Assembly: GCA_015680685.1 (NCBI GenBank)
Contig: MNCI01002315.1
Coordinates: 64,001 to 128,000, forward strand
DNA: 64,000 nt
From: Gnetum montanum
Taxonomy: Eukaryota; Streptophyta; Gnetopsida; Gnetales; Gnetaceae
Reading direction: 5' to 3'
In this document: one piece after another, positions 22,392 through 33,931 of the stretch
How positions within the stretch are numbered: position 1 is the first letter of the stretch
Layout: the number at the start of each line of letters is the position of its first letter
Position numbers and translations under genes: made by a program
The notes under the pieces: model-generated
The model's database searches: none
What the model saw: the letters and a program-made list of their open reading frames with translations, nothing else
Told to the model about the DNA's origin: nothing

Positions 22392-23437
22392 TGAAAAACA
22401 CGTTTGTGTGTGTGTGTGTGTGTGTAGTTGTTGTGCTTGTAGGACAATAACTTGGATTGAGTAAGGTTATGGACAAGGAACGAAGGATTCATCGTGCAAA
22501 GAAAGTGAAGAAAGACATCTTTGGGAAGTAGTAGATGTCTTGGAAAAATTGGAGTGATAGACAAAGACATTTTTAGATATAGCAAGATGTCTTTCTTAGA
22601 CAAAGATGTCTTTCACAAGGCAAAGACGTCTTTACAAGATGAAGGCAAGTATTAGAAAGATGTCTTTCATAAGACAAAGACATCTTCCAGAATGTTGACT
22701 TCAAAAAAATGTCTTTCAGGAAACAAAGATGTCTTTCCAATTTTGAAGGCAAATTTAGAGAGACATCTCATGCATGCGAAAGATGTCTTTCATGACCATT
22801 ATTGATCGTTAGCTAGCTATTACATGAGTTTTGAGATGGATTTTGAAACATGATAGCTATGAGAAGACTTAATGTCCATTAGAAAAAGTGCAAACATTAG
22901 TGTATTCATTGTATAATCATTTGTAATCATTGAATTCTCTATTGCTCATCATTGTATTATCATTTTGGCATTGTAAATTGTGCTATACCTAATTGAACTA
23001 GAATTAACAGACTAAGTTGCAATTATACCTTGTAATTGTTATTCTCTTGTTGCCCTATGGGGTTGATGTGCTTAAGCTTGTTGGGATCCTACAGGATTGA
23101 GTTGTTGGTGCTACAGTACAACACTTCGGTGTGGAGCTCAAGATTGTAAAGGTTGTGGAGGCCTTGAAACCACATTTCCAAGCCGAATAGGACCTTGTGG
23201 GGTTGAGTGATTGGTGCTATAGTACAACACTTCGGAGTGGGGTTTGAAGACTATATAAGGTGTGGACCCTTCAACCACATGTTGAGAGAAACAAATTTTA
23301 GAGACGTGCTTGCGATATACCCTTTGAGTGTGGAGTACCTAGGTTAGGTAACCACATAAATTTGTATGCGCGCTTTGTTTTATAAAGGTTCGATTTGGGA
23401 AACTTATTCATCTCCCCCTTCTAAGTTCTATGATCCA
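22392..23437 (+). repeat. Copia-like solo LTR inserted in the unit A accessory ORF
   Basis: Unit B aligns on both sides of this block but has no such sequence, so it is an insertion of about 1 kb; exact ends are approximate and no target duplication is clear. It has a TG microsatellite (22406-22424), at least ten AAAGAYGTCTTT-type palindromes at 22515-22800, a TATATAAGG box near 23250, and 'ataaatttgtatgcgcgc' near the 3' end as in plant Ty1/copia LTRs. A roughly 120-bp internal duplication lies at 23085-23245. No internal region is present, so it is probably a solo LTR. Confidence 0.5.
22515..22800. repeat. Cluster of AAAGAYGTCTTT palindromes
   Basis: Irregularly spaced copies of a 12-bp palindrome, for example AAAGACGTCTTT near 22623, with the variants AAAGATGTCTTT and AAGACATCTTT. 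GACGTC is symmetric, and the GATGTC forms are what deamination of it would give. They fill the U3-like part of the LTR. Confidence 0.8.
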
Positions 23438-23904
23438 TAAATAAGATACTAAGACTTCCTTAATCTTCATTGTAGCATTTGCTTATTTATTCTTCCAAAA
23501 CTAAAGTGTCTCTCCTAAGTACCACTCTCCACTTATTGTCAAAGTGGGCCATAAGGGAGATTACTGGAGTTGGGTCTTAACAGTCTTTGGGGCAAACTTC
23601 ATGAATAGGTCAAAGTTGAGTTCCACAATCATGGTAGACATGATGGATTTCTCTTGAATAGCTTGAAGGCATTCAAGTGACAATGTGACTTGCTATCCTT
23701 GTTTTGGCACTTATAAAACTTTTACCTCTTCTTGGATAGATTACTCTGTGGTAGGGGTTTGTTGATGGATATTGAAAGATTGTGCTACCTACTTTGCATG
23801 TTCTTCTTATGGGGTTCTTTTTTTTCCATTTGACCTCTTCCTTGGCCTCTTGGTCTTTTGCTTGCTGGTTGTGAGGGTCCTCTTATTGCTTCTCTTTTTG
23901 GGGT

Positions 23905-25789
23905 TGTACTAACCTAAATCGTCGGTGTAAGGCTGGAAGGGAAAACAAACATTGAAAGATCGTTGGACAGACATAGTTGACCCTGACTTTGCTTGAGGGC
24001 AAGCTGGAAAAGGAAATGAAGGCAGAGTGCCTTGGATGGTCTACATGCAAATCAACCAAGGACTTCCCTAAGCGTAAACTATGGCTTATGCTGGGGTTAT
24101 TGTAAATAATGATGTACGAAATGTAAATAGGAATGTACGAAATGCAAACAAAGCATATACAGAACAGTGTTGCAAACAAAACAAAAAATGAATGTAAAAA
24201 AAAGTAAAAAATATAATGGCTGGAAAAATGAAATTGTATTATATTGCTTAGAAAGGGTGTGCACTGGTCAAAGCGTAGCTACATGTGTAGATGGCAAGTC
24301 AAGTGCCAAGCCCCGGGGTGATATGTTTTAGAAGTGCTTGGATACAAGGAGTCAAGTGTGCCTGAGTGTCCAAAGATTGCTGGTCTGTGTTTTCTAAGCC
24401 ATCCAACTTCAAAATTGCCAATCCTATTTATATGAATTAATAGGGTATTTATAGGGTTTGGCTAGGTTTGGGCACAGAATTCATGGATGGAATCAACGGT
24501 TGAGAGATGAGAGGAAAACGGATCGTGTGACACGTGTCCGATGGATAGTTGTGTGTGGGCAAGCTACGTTTTTGACCAAGTGCATTGTATCTTACAATGT
24601 GTGCTAGCTTACTCAAGCTAGCTTACGCCCAGGGAAGTAGATACAATTTGGAGCGTAAGAGCTTAACAAGCTCACAAATGGTGAAAATTTACATTGAAAT
24701 GAGAGAAATCAACTTTGGCTTGCTTGAAACTTCTAAATCTCTGAATTGACTACTGTAGGATGTCAATTTGAGTGGTTTTGTGGGTATTTGAGGCTTATTT
24801 GCTTGACTAGAACTTCCAGTGTGAGTTGATTTTGTCTTGGCGTGTCCTCAGCGTGCTCACATTATACTCACACTATATTCACGCTACACTCATGCTGCTA
24901 GGGTGACTTCAGTGTGAGTGAGCTAAAATGATAGATTTTCCACCATATTTTGATTTTTAAAGCCTGACTCTTGAAGTGTAATGATTGCCTGACTATGATT
25001 GACCTTGAGAATGATCTGCAAGTCAAAAATTGAGCCTGATGCGACTTGTTTTACATGACTTTTGGGTAGCTCACGCTGGACTCACACTGCCAGCATGAGT
25101 GTAGTGTGACCGTTGCATGAGCTGCAAAAATTTGCAATTTTTGAACCTAAAATCTGGAATTCTGGAGGTTGAAATCTAAAGTTGTCAACAATGAACCCTG
25201 AGGATGACTTGCACCTTGGAAATTAGGTCATTTCAACTTAATTTTGGGCTCTGAAAGTTTCTCACGCTGTACTCATGCTATTAGCTTGACCTCAACGTGA
25301 GTGTGAAAATGTGAACAATTTGCCTTGTAATTTGAATCCTTGAATGCTGAAACTTGGAGTGGACATTAGTGGCCCTTAAAGATGGCTTACACCCTGGAAA
25401 TCAGATCATTATAACTTTGTTTTGGGGCTATCAGAGTCGGTTACACTGTACTCACGCTGCCAGCATGACCACAGTGTGAGTGAGAAAATTTGCACTTTTT
25501 TAAACCTGAAATTTGAATCTCTAAATGCTGAAACTTTGAACTAGGCACAACAGTGACCCTTGAGAGTGCCTTGAACTATCAGATTAAGCTACCTTTGACT
25601 TGATTCTGACACCATTTGGAGTTACTCACGTTGAGGGTAAGCTAGCTTGACAAGCCGAGGGTGAGCAAGCTGGCTTGAGCAAGTTGGGTGTGAGTTCCAT
25701 GCTTTAGTCAAATTTTTGCTTCCCAAAAGCTAAAAGGGTGTTGGGTCATTCTTATTTCATAGTGTTAGGCCGAAATTAGTGGTGTTTCA
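23905..25789 (-). repeat. E7 3' LTR
   Basis: Starts TGAAACACC at 25789 on the minus strand and ends near TTAGTACA at 23905; 1,885 bp. U3 contains diverged tandem repeats of about 185 bp, each with paired CTCACGCT and AGCGTGAG-type motifs (24836-24910, 25070-25120, 25263-25305, 25440-25490). The TATAAATA-type box lies near 24447. Confidence 0.9.
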
Positions 25790-25803
25790 TTGGCCCCTCT
25801 TTG
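25790..25803 (-). promoter_or_regulatory. E7 3' polypurine tract
   Basis: Minus-strand AAAGAGGGGCCAA directly before the LTR start. E6 has the related AAGAGGGACTAA at the same place. Confidence 0.75.
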
Positions 25804-27235
25804 TTGACGTCTGGAGGAATCCACTCAAGAAGCATCGACAAAGAAGCAGAAAACACCACGAACAACCAAGTACCAAGCATTATCCATCAGCCCTTGGCTG
25901 GATGTCATTGCACCATTTTCAAAAGTACATGGGATTGAGGGAATGTAGTTCAAGATGCAAGGGGATTGGTTATAAACAGGGGAAGCTAGAAGTTGATCAA
26001 GGGTTATAATTGCTGTTGGAATTGTGGAGAAGAATGCTCTCATGTGAATGAGCTATATCTTTGGTCCTTGTCAATAGCCAGTGTTCAGCAGACTCGGAGC
26101 CAAGACATAGGAGGTGCATTCTTTGGAGAAATGGGACTCTTATAGAGTGTTTATGGGGCCTGTTGTAAATAGCCAAAGCCATGCAATGATGTGCAACATG
26201 GTCTCTTTGAGACATGAGTGTAACTATTTTCTAAGACAATTACCTTCTCGCTTGGGGCCTGTATGAGAATAGCCAATAGTCTTTGGTTTATGATGTCAAC
26301 AGGGTCATGAAGACCTTTTTTGTGAATTTTTCTCTTTGACCTTTTTTCTTTTTCTTTTTTTTTTGTTTTTTTTTATTTTTTTCTTATTCTCTTTAGTCTT
26401 TTTGAAAGAGCTTGCTTTTTGTGCTGTGCTCGTGTTCGAGCGCTTGCATTTTGTATCATGTACTGTGTACTATGTTTTGCGTTGCAACTACTTAGAGAGT
26501 GATAGTATGCAATAGTGTATCAAGAGCTTTGGGGTAAGTAGGATACAATGTATCTAGGGGATGTAATTGGATAGGATAAGGGGGCATGATGAGGAAATAG
26601 GAAAATAGGTTATGTATCAAGAGTCAGGAATGTACTTATGAACGGATTGATTAACCCAGTTACGTGCATCAAGAAGAATGTGATACCTTGTCATCATGAT
26701 GAAGTGCATCTATGCACGAATGCCTTAGGTGTGTCATCCTGCAAACACAACTCCAAGAAGACAAGAAAACCACAAATGAATCATTTAACTAATCACTTTA
26801 AACTTGAAAACAACCAAGGAGATGGATCCACCGCATGCAATTTCAAAGCAAATAGAATCATGAACAACATTAGCTTCATCAAGGTTCATGAGACAAATGG
26901 GTAGCAAGTCTATGTGGAATAGGTACAGCCAATTGCAGCAACACATCTTTTCAAGTTTTTCCTAGTCGTCGATGATGTCACTAGTTTATAGTCATAGCAG
27001 ATTGTTGCGGGTTAGTTTCATGTCATAACCCTTTGGACAGTGCCAATTTAGCATCGTAGTGGACAGTGCATTGCTAGTTTATAGTCGTAGCAGATTGTGA
27101 AGAGGCAAACTAGTTTATAGTCTTAGTGGACTCTGGATGCTAGTTTCACGTCATGGCTGACAAATGTGGTAGTTTAGCGTCGTACCAGATGGAACTCTAT
27201 GGTGTTATTTTATTGTCATGACTCCAGGACATTTT
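25804..27235 (-). other. E7 3' untranslated region
   Basis: No conserved protein. A long T-rich run at 26325-26400 (purine-rich on the element strand) recurs in E6 near 60630. A block at 26640-26790 aligns with E6 61050-61170. The part from 26970 on holds irregular AGTTTATAGTC-type repeats. The open frames at 25779-26009 and 26638-26904 are on the opposite strand and are not conserved as proteins in E6. Confidence 0.6.
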
Positions 27236-27805
27236 TGTGGTGCCAGTTTCAAGTCATAGTGCCAAGACTATTTTGTGGTATCAGTTTTAAGTCGTGACAC
27301 TAGGACTATTCTGTGGTATCAGTTTTAGGTCGTGATGCCAGGACTGTTCTGTGGTATCAGTTAAGTCATGACACTAGGATTGTTCTATGGTATCAGTTTT
27401 AAGTCATGACACCAGGACTATTTTGTGGTATTAGTTTTAAGTCGTAACACCAGGACTGTTCTGTGGTATCAGTTTTAAGTCGTGACGCTAAGACTATTCT
27501 GTGGTATCAGTTTTAAGTCGTGACGCCAAGACTGTTCTATGGTATCAGTTTTGAGTCATGATGCCAGGACTGTTTTGTGGTATCATTTTTAAGTCATGAT
27601 GCCAAGACTATTCTGTGGTATGAGTTTTAAGTTGTGATGCCAGGACTATTCTGTGGTATCAATTTTAAGTCATGATGCCAGGACTGTTTTGTGGTATTAG
27701 TTTTAAGTCGTGACGCCAGGACTATTCTGTGGTATCAGTTTTAAGTCATGCTGCTAGGACTGTTCTGTGGTATCAGTTTTAAGTCGTGATGCCAAGACTG
27801 TTTTG
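27236..27805. repeat. 38-bp minisatellite, about 15 copies
   Basis: Monomer on the plus strand begins TGTGGTATCAGTTTTAAGTC and continues GTGACGCCAGGACTRTTC, 38 bp in all. I count 15 units, one shortened by two bases. Variation between units is mainly C/T and G/A. Such arrays in the 3' UTR of Tat/Ogre elements are known as a source of satellites. Confidence 0.92.
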
Positions 27806-27829
27806 TATCTCAAGTTCATCATACATAGT

Positions 27830-28055
27830 ACCGTTTCAAGTATAAGTGATTTGTAGGATTAGCAAACTCATTCCCGTCCATGTACGCAAGTTTGAATGCT
27901 CCATTATTGTACACCTTGGTGACCGAGTAAGGCCCTTCCCAGTTGGCTAAGAATTTATCTGAGTGTTCATGGATGGCCTTAAGGACTAAGTCTCCTTCCT
28001 TGATTAGACGCTTGTGCAGATTGTGTTTGTGTCATTGTCGCTGTTGTTTCTGGTA
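27830..28055 (-). pseudogene. E7 integrase C-terminal domain
   Basis: Continues the integrase frame after a stop at 28055. The minus strand reads LIKEGDLVLKAIHEHSDKF then LANWEGPYSVTKVY and NEFANPTNHLYLKRYYV, the usual GD-V-K and N-W-GP-V blocks ending Tat-type pol. It would take part in DNA binding. The stop that separates it from the core fits a CAA or CAG codon mutated to a stop. Confidence 0.75.
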
Positions 28056-28781
28056 CTACTTGATTTGATTAAGCATTCGCACACGTTCCTCCTTCACCGA
28101 GTCAAGGTCAGCAATGCACAGTTCATTATTTTGACCTTTATTGAGGAGGCTTGAAAGAGCTATCTGGAATGAGGGAACCTGTAGCTCCAAAGGTAAAACA
28201 ACTTTAGATCTGTATACAAGACTATATAGAGTCTTACCTGTAGATGTTTGATGTGTCATTCTGTATGCCCATAATGGATAGACTAGTTGTTCGTGCCATC
28301 GCATCTTGCTTTGATTCAACATTTTTTTGAGCATCATGATGATAGTTTTTTCTGTGGCCTCTGCTTGACCATTTCTTTGTGGGTAGTAAGGTGATGAGAA
28401 CACATGTTTAATACCCAGGCTTTCATAGAAGCTTTTAGTCTCCGCACTGCTGAACTGTGGCCCATTATCAGTAACGATGGTCATTGGAATACCAAAATGG
28501 GTCACGATGTGTTCTATTATGAAAGTGCAAATGTGTTCAGAAGTGGTTTTCCTAGGAGGAATTGCTCCTATCCATTTTTTGAAGTATACAGTTGCATTGA
28601 TAATAAATCTATGTCCTGCGGAGGATGATGACGTTATTGGTTTGATTAAGTCTAATCCCCATTTTTGGAATGGCCATATGATTTGTGTTGTGTGCAATTT
28701 GTTAGGCAACACATGTATTAGGTTACCATGCCTTTGACAAATGTCACATGTCTTGACCTTGGAGATGCAATTGTACTCCAT
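28056..28781 (-). CDS. E7 integrase zinc finger (part) and catalytic core
   Basis: An uninterrupted frame of 241 codons, the best preserved pol segment in the window. It begins within the zinc-binding region (KTCDICQRHGN), then shows the catalytic triad: aspartate in WGLDLI, aspartate in TDNGPQF, and glutamate in NGQAEATEK, with normal spacing. The core would join element cDNA to chromosomal DNA. The first codon shown is only the first methionine of the open stretch; the true protein is part of a polyprotein. The intact core, in contrast with E1 and E6, suggests a younger copy or chance escape from mutation. Confidence 0.85.
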   Translation of the reverse strand: MEYNCISKVKTCDICQRHGNLIHVLPNKLHTTQIIWPFQKWGLDLIKPITSSSSAGHRFIINATVYFKKWIGAIPPRKTTSEHICTFIIEHIVTHFGIPMTIVTDNGPQFSSAETKSFYESLGIKHVFSSPYYPQRNGQAEATEKTIIMMLKKMLNQSKMRWHEQLVYPLWAYRMTHQTSTGKTLYSLVYRSKVVLPLELQVPSFQIALSSLLNKGQNNELCIADLDSVKEERVRMLNQIK

Positions 28782-28789
28782 GTGTGGCT

Positions 28790-29346
28790 AGTAGTAGCCT
28801 AAGCACCTAATCTTTGTTGCCATTGCTTTAGGTGCTATGTGCCCTCCACAAAGTCCTTCGTGGACTTGTTCTACAACTGTTTAACCATCGATGTTACTAA
28901 CGCATATCAGTAGAATGCCTTCATAGGATTTGCGACAGAATGTGTCCCCTATTAACACATATTGCCAAGAGCATTTTCGCATGACGTCCTTTTGAGCATT
29001 TGTCAAGTGTTATGGAGGTTCACCTCTTAGAAGGTATTCTTTGATGTCATCATATTGCATGTGTTGTGCTAACGGATGCTATAGGCATTTCATCAAGAGT
29101 GTTAGTTATAGGTTCAGCACAACTTGTTATAGAGCTAGGCAACGCATGGAACATTTCAAGTGTCATTTTTAAGGCTAGTGTAGCAAGTGCATCGACAATG
29201 GTGTTTTCGCTTCTAGGGACATGCTATATATCGACTTCTACTAGTTTCCTTAGCAAATGTTTGGTCAAATCAAAATAAGGTTGCAAATGGAGAGCTTTGC
29301 ATGCATAAATCTCAGTTACTTGATTAATGACTAACTGTGAATCACC
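28790..29346 (-). pseudogene. E7 second RNase H C-terminus and connector
   Basis: After a stop at 29347 the frame continues GDSQLVINQVTEIYACKALH then HVPRSENTIVDALATLAL, the distal half of an archaeal-type RNase H with its third catalytic aspartate (GDSQ) and the DALA block. The connector to integrase follows, with several stops. The match to the E6 region at 63140-63600 is clear, although E6 lost about 17 residues after VPDDSQ. Confidence 0.75.
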
Positions 29347-29709
29347 TCAAACTACAAGGCGTGTGATTCCTAAAGTCAATGCTTCTTGAAGACCTTTGAG
29401 AAGACCTTCGTATTCTGCCACGTTACTGGTACAAGGAAAGGTTAATCGGTAGGCGAAGGGTTGGATCTCTCGAGAGGGGTATGTTAAAATGGCCGCAGCA
29501 CTTCCTCCTCGGGAAGTTGAAGCTTCATCGAAATAGAGGATTGCCTCGTAGTTGTCAGGTACGGTGTCTATACTATTAACATTCTCATCAGGGAATTCAG
29601 GGTTTATCATTGCTTGATCATGTGTTGGCGAGGCGGTTAATTGTGTGACTATTTCTTGACCTTTTGTGTAAGATTGAGCAACATAGTATAGGTCAAACTC
29701 TACGATCAT
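29347..29709 (-). pseudogene. E7 second (archaeal-type) RNase H, N-terminal half
   Basis: A 120-codon open stretch. Residues about 58-118 read AILYFDEASTSRGGSAAAIL and then NVAEYEGLLKGLQEALTLGI. These are the first aspartate (FDEAS) and the glutamate (AEYEGL) of RNase H. This second RNase H, next to integrase, is the known mark of the Tat lineage. It may affect polypurine-tract or primer removal, which is unproven. The frame is part of pol and is cut by a stop at its end. Confidence 0.85.
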
Positions 29710-31279
29710 CGCTTTTCACCTAGCTATCATACTCGACTTGTAGATGTTGTTAGTGATGGCACAGAGTACATTATCCTTGCAAATGATGTAAACTTGATTG
29801 CAGAAGAGATAATGCCGCCATTTGTTTAAGGAGAAGATGAGGGAAAGGCATGATTTCTCTATGTCGTTGTATCATTTTTCATAGGCAATTAAAGTGTGGC
29901 TTAGGTAATATACCAGAATCTTGACTCTATCTTGACATTTTTGACAAAGCATCGATGTAATGGAAGAATCAGAAGTTGCAAGGTAGATGTAGAAGGGTTT
30001 ATCACTTTGCGGGGGATAAATAGTTGACAGTTGGGCTAGGTCTTGTTTTATGTTCTTGAATGCTTCCTAACATTGTTGGGTGCATTGGAAATGCACATTT
30101 TTTCATAATAGGTGCTGCATAGGTCTCAACTTATCTATCAGCCTCTTGATAAAGTGTCTTATGAACTACGGTCTACCTTGGAGACCACGTAGTTCAGTAA
30201 GGTTTTTTTGGTGGTTTCATATTAGTTATTGCCTTAACCTTATCAGGGTCCACCTGTATTCCTATTTCAGAGACTATGAAACCAAGCATCGTGCCTATTT
30301 TGACACCAAAGAAACACTTCTTTGGATTGAGTCTAAGGTCATATTTGAGACAAAGTTTAAGCACTAGGTCTAGATCTTTTTCATGTTGTTTAGTTATTTT
30401 AGATTTAACTACGATATCGTCAACATAATTGTTGAGAAAATTGAGCATGTAATCACTAAATATATATGTCATTGCTCATTGATATGTAGCTCCTGCATTT
30501 TTAAGGCCAAATGGCATCATTGTATAGTAGAATGTGCCCCAAGGTGTCATAAAAGTTGTTCTGAGTTGATGTTCCGGATTGATCCTTATTTGATTGTATC
30601 CTTAAAATCTATCCATAAAGGATAATAGTGCATGTTCGGCAATTGTATCAATAAGTTGATCGATGCTAGGTAGTGGGACGTCATCCTTTATAGTGGCTGT
30701 GTTAAGATCACAGAAGTTAATACATATGCATATACTACAGTTCTTCTTAGCAACTATGATAATGTTTGATACCTAGATAACAGCCTGGATGAAACCGGCT
30801 TGTTAGAGCTTTGTGATTTCAACACGGATTGCTAATGCCACCTCGGGTCTAACCTTTCATGCTTTTTGCTTCATCGGTTTGACTTTTTCATCAAGGATAA
30901 TATTGTGTTGGATGATTCGGGGGTCTAATCTTGGCATGTCGGTATATGACCATGCAAATGTTTTTATGTTTTCTTTCAGTACTTGAGTGATGTCATCGAC
31001 AAGTTAAGAGTCTAGTAGGATGCTTAAATTCAATGCTCTAGCTTCGCCATTGAGTGTAGTAATGGGGATTTCAACTAGAGGATCTTCAGTGATATTATCA
31101 ACTTCTAGATCCAAAGTCTTAGTCACATTTTTAGGCTCGTTTGACATTTCTTGAGTGGAGGCTATTAAATTAGTATAGATGGATGGGTCTAGATCAAAGG
31201 ATTCTAGATTGATTGCTCTTTTTACCTCCCTGTATGGTCCACTGAGAGACAATGTTGAAAGGATATTCTTGGTGGCCAT
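29710..31279 (-). pseudogene. E7 reverse transcriptase and first RNase H region
   Basis: The reading begins at 31279 with a linker, then FAWSYTDMPRLDPRIIQHN and the finger and palm blocks LPSIDQLIDTIAEHALLSFM. The catalytic box near 30430 is NNYVDDIVVKS, an intact YVDD form typical of Tat elements, followed by LNPKKCFFGVKIGTMLGFIV. Stops occur near 31005, 30865, 30825 and elsewhere. The region at 29710-30060 corresponds to the Ty3-type RNase H but is poorly preserved. It would copy genomic RNA to DNA. Confidence 0.85.
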
Positions 31280-32201
31280 GTGTTTGCTCCTGCCAATTTA
31301 AATCAGGAGTGAAGTAAGAGACATCCCCTTGATGAAAGAGTTACTAAATGTAAATGAACATAGGGTAATCAAACTATGTACTGATAAAATTAGGGGACAC
31401 AACGGTAGTTATGGCAGTTTTAGGCCATACCGAGCCGATAGTATTCATGTTGACTTGTCATTTTGAATGAGTGTATGCAACATTTTTAAATTTTAAATTT
31501 TTGTGTGAACAATTAGTTTATGAGGCTTTAAAATTTTTTGGATTTTTAAATGTTTATATATGTGTACATATTTTGTTTTTATTTTTTATTTTTTCCTGAC
31601 TTCAACTTTTCATCCCTTCCTTTGCATAATAATAACTTTCTTTGACCTCATCTCTAGAGGCTAGAATAATGAGGAATATAGGCCAACATAAAACAAAGAT
31701 GACATAAATGAAAACAAATTTTAAACATGGTAAAATTTAAGTAAATAAAATAAGAGAAAACTAAACTAAATTGGGAATGAAAATTTGAGGTTTAAAAAGG
31801 GGTTTTTGAAGTGAAGGGACATCGTTCATGCTAGCATAAGTTCTTGGACTGTAGCGTGAGCTAGGAGTGCAGCGTGAGCTACAGTGTCAGAATCAGTGTG
31901 AGCAAGGAAACCATGAAGGACAAGGGTAGAGGAAAAGCAAGTTGAGATAAAGGGAAGAGGTAGACAGATCTGGCATTTGTGGAGGAGAGTGAAGAGCTTC
32001 TCCAATGTCTCCCCCAAGCCAAGATTGCATCATGGGATGGAACTATGTGTAGGTAGATTTTCTTCCTCTTGTTTTTCTCTAGAATTTATGGATAGCCAGT
32101 GTTAAATAGAATTTATGGATAGCAAGTCCTCTTGTTTTCTTTTTTGTTGCATCATTATGTACTATGTTTTTAACTCTTCACTCTATGTTTTCTTTTTACA
32201 G
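31280..32201. other. Noncoding region between E7 RT and the antisense gene
   Basis: AT-rich, with 'cagttttaggccatacc' near 31412 like the minisatellite unit. At 31853-31910 there are three GCGTGAGC or GTGTGAGC motifs; the 16 bases GAGTGCAGCGTGAGCT at 31865-31880 are identical to 40876-40891 in the 5' LTR. On the plus strand this lies just upstream of the antisense gene, so it may be its promoter or first exon. The pyrimidine run and TTTTTACAG at 32193-32201 look like a splice acceptor. Confidence 0.5.
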
Positions 32202-33248
32202 CAGCCATCCCCTCTGAAGAAGTTACTATTATAACATGGCGTACTTAGGCCACCCTTTTTATGAAATATGGGGAGGTAGAGCAATCAGAATAATGGTTGT
32301 AGAAGAAAGCTTCTGAGTTGATCATTAGCCATCTTACCCGAGTAGGTTTGATGGACTTGTTCACAGCTTTGACTCCTAGTATTCCAGTTACTAAGATGAT
32401 TACTATTGTTGATTCTTTCAATGATGATGCTTCCCATTTTAGCACGCAGGTTCAAGAAGTCAAGGTATCTTTCCACCTGACTACTAAATTCCTTTATGAT
32501 ATTTTTGGTGTACCCATGGATGGTGTGAGGTTGACTATAGATAAAGAAAGTAAAGAAGGCTAGGTCATAAGAGAGCTTGAGTAGTGGTTAGGTGTGTCTC
32601 GGGGTCCTAAGGGCTTTGCCATGTGAAATGATACTCGATCAATGGAGATGAACTTCCTGTATCCTCTCTTCTGGGCATGTGCATTCCCCAAATCTCTTTC
32701 TCAAGGAAGAAACCTTGGGACTGAGTCTGTGCGTGTCATGCGTGCAGTTTTAGAGACAAGCATGTGCTACAACTGGGCATAGTTTCTTGGATCTAGTTTT
32801 TGTGGTGACATCGTCAAGTTACGTTCAAACATCCATGCCAAATCCCATTTTACATTTGCTTTCTTTGCGGGGTACCTACATAGGTTTTTTGAGTTCCTAG
32901 TAGTTTATGATGATAACCACTATATTTTGAGGGATCGTTCACAACTATCCCACCCTTGGATTTTCCATTTGTTTAGCACCACTAGATCTCAAGACCCACC
33001 AAAAGACATTGAGGAATTAGTATCAGTTACTACTGGAGGTGCGGCTAGCCGTTCCCATCATTCCCATGATAGCTTGGGATTGGAACCACCTAGGTTGCAC
33101 ACGTTTGTTAAAAGGGCTGAATGTTTGATTGGTGAGAATATTGGGAAGTCCAAGATGCAGGTGAAGAGGAATGAATGCCCAAGGAAGCCTGCTCTAGATG
33201 TGATACCACCAAGAGTAAAGAAGATTCAATTTATACTACCAGTGGAGG

Positions 33249-33353
33249 GTAAGTACTTTATTTTATTGTTATATATTTATAATTATTTTATTTTTTTGTT
33301 GTTTTTGGCCTATACGTTATATATACTATGTTATACTAACTCTAAGATTCTAG
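33249..33353 (+). other. Intron of the antisense gene
   Basis: Donor GTAAGT at 33249, branch-like TACTAAC near 33334, acceptor TTCTAG at 33353 (or ATTAG at 33362). The body is T-rich, with in-frame coding resuming after it. Confidence 0.6.
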
Positions 33354-33641
33354 AATTATTAGAGGAAAGTCCTGAGGGAGAGAGAGAGGCTTTGGCCCCG
33401 ATGGTTGATCTTGAAGTGGTTGTCACGGGGCCGAAGGAAGAAACAAAGGAAAGAGAAGAAGCGATCGAAGAACCTCCTGCCTCATAAGAGTAAGATGTGA
33501 CAACCATCATGGGGATGGAGCTTGCGGAAGCTTTGGATGCACTTAGGCATTCTAGTGATGAAAGAGGTATCTTCGATGGCTTCTCTGATGGATCTTTGCA
33601 GCTTGGTGATCCGCCCAAGCTAAATAGCAAATGGCTTTTTG

Positions 33642-33721
33642 GTACGTTCCTTTTAGCACAATCCATGTTTTGTAACCTTTAATTTTCATGTGTTGTTCTT
33701 GATTATCTTGATTATCTTTAG
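33642..33721 (+). other. Intron of the antisense gene
   Basis: Donor GTACGT, a pyrimidine-rich 3' half and acceptor ATCTTTAG. Reading continues from NSKWLF into ASEVDAKISE across it. Confidence 0.65.
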
Positions 33722-33931
33722 CATCAGAGGTAGATGCTAAGATTTCTGAGGCACATACATCTCAGGCAGAGGTGTCAGGATCATAGGTTCTGATTGAGGT
33801 GACCTCCCCTACTTGTCCCACATCAACTGACCAGCTAAGACCATGGCCTGAGATGCCTAAAAAAATGGACTTTGTTAAAGGTATCGTTAATGATGTGGTC
33901 ACTCTCTTACAAGAAGCTCATCCAAAACTAG

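Larger units (their letters stand above)
20064..23899 (-). pseudogene. Accessory ORF of unit A (transposon-protein-like, coiled coil)
   Basis: Homologous to the unit B frame at 50637-53486 and in the same place before the 3' LTR. The N-terminal basic part is at 23810-23899. A domain at 22040-22336 reads WLQQAYGKDDKDYSDMTSED and then LPFSCLIKKMCKQ, resembling the 'putative plant transposon protein' class (PF20167, from memory). Glutamine/lysine-rich coiled-coil segments cover 21630-20855 and the frame ends in PPPLGTT-stop at 20064. The function is unknown; the position is that of env-like genes in Athila, but I see no signal peptide or transmembrane segment. The frame is broken by stops, by the copia-like LTR, and by E7, which separates the start codon (41564-41566) from the rest. 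Confidence 0.65.

Noticed and set aside
20064-23899. Accessory ORF as a true env gene
   Set aside because: The position fits, but I see no signal peptide, fusion peptide or transmembrane segment; the sequence is charged and coiled-coil.
25779-26215. Short ORFs at the inner edge of the E7 3' LTR
   Set aside because: They span the polypurine tract and 3' UTR and overlap on opposite strands, with no conservation in E6.
27236-27805. Regular repeats like a CRISPR array
   Set aside because: Units are directly tandem with no unique spacers, and the context is a plant retrotransposon 3' UTR.
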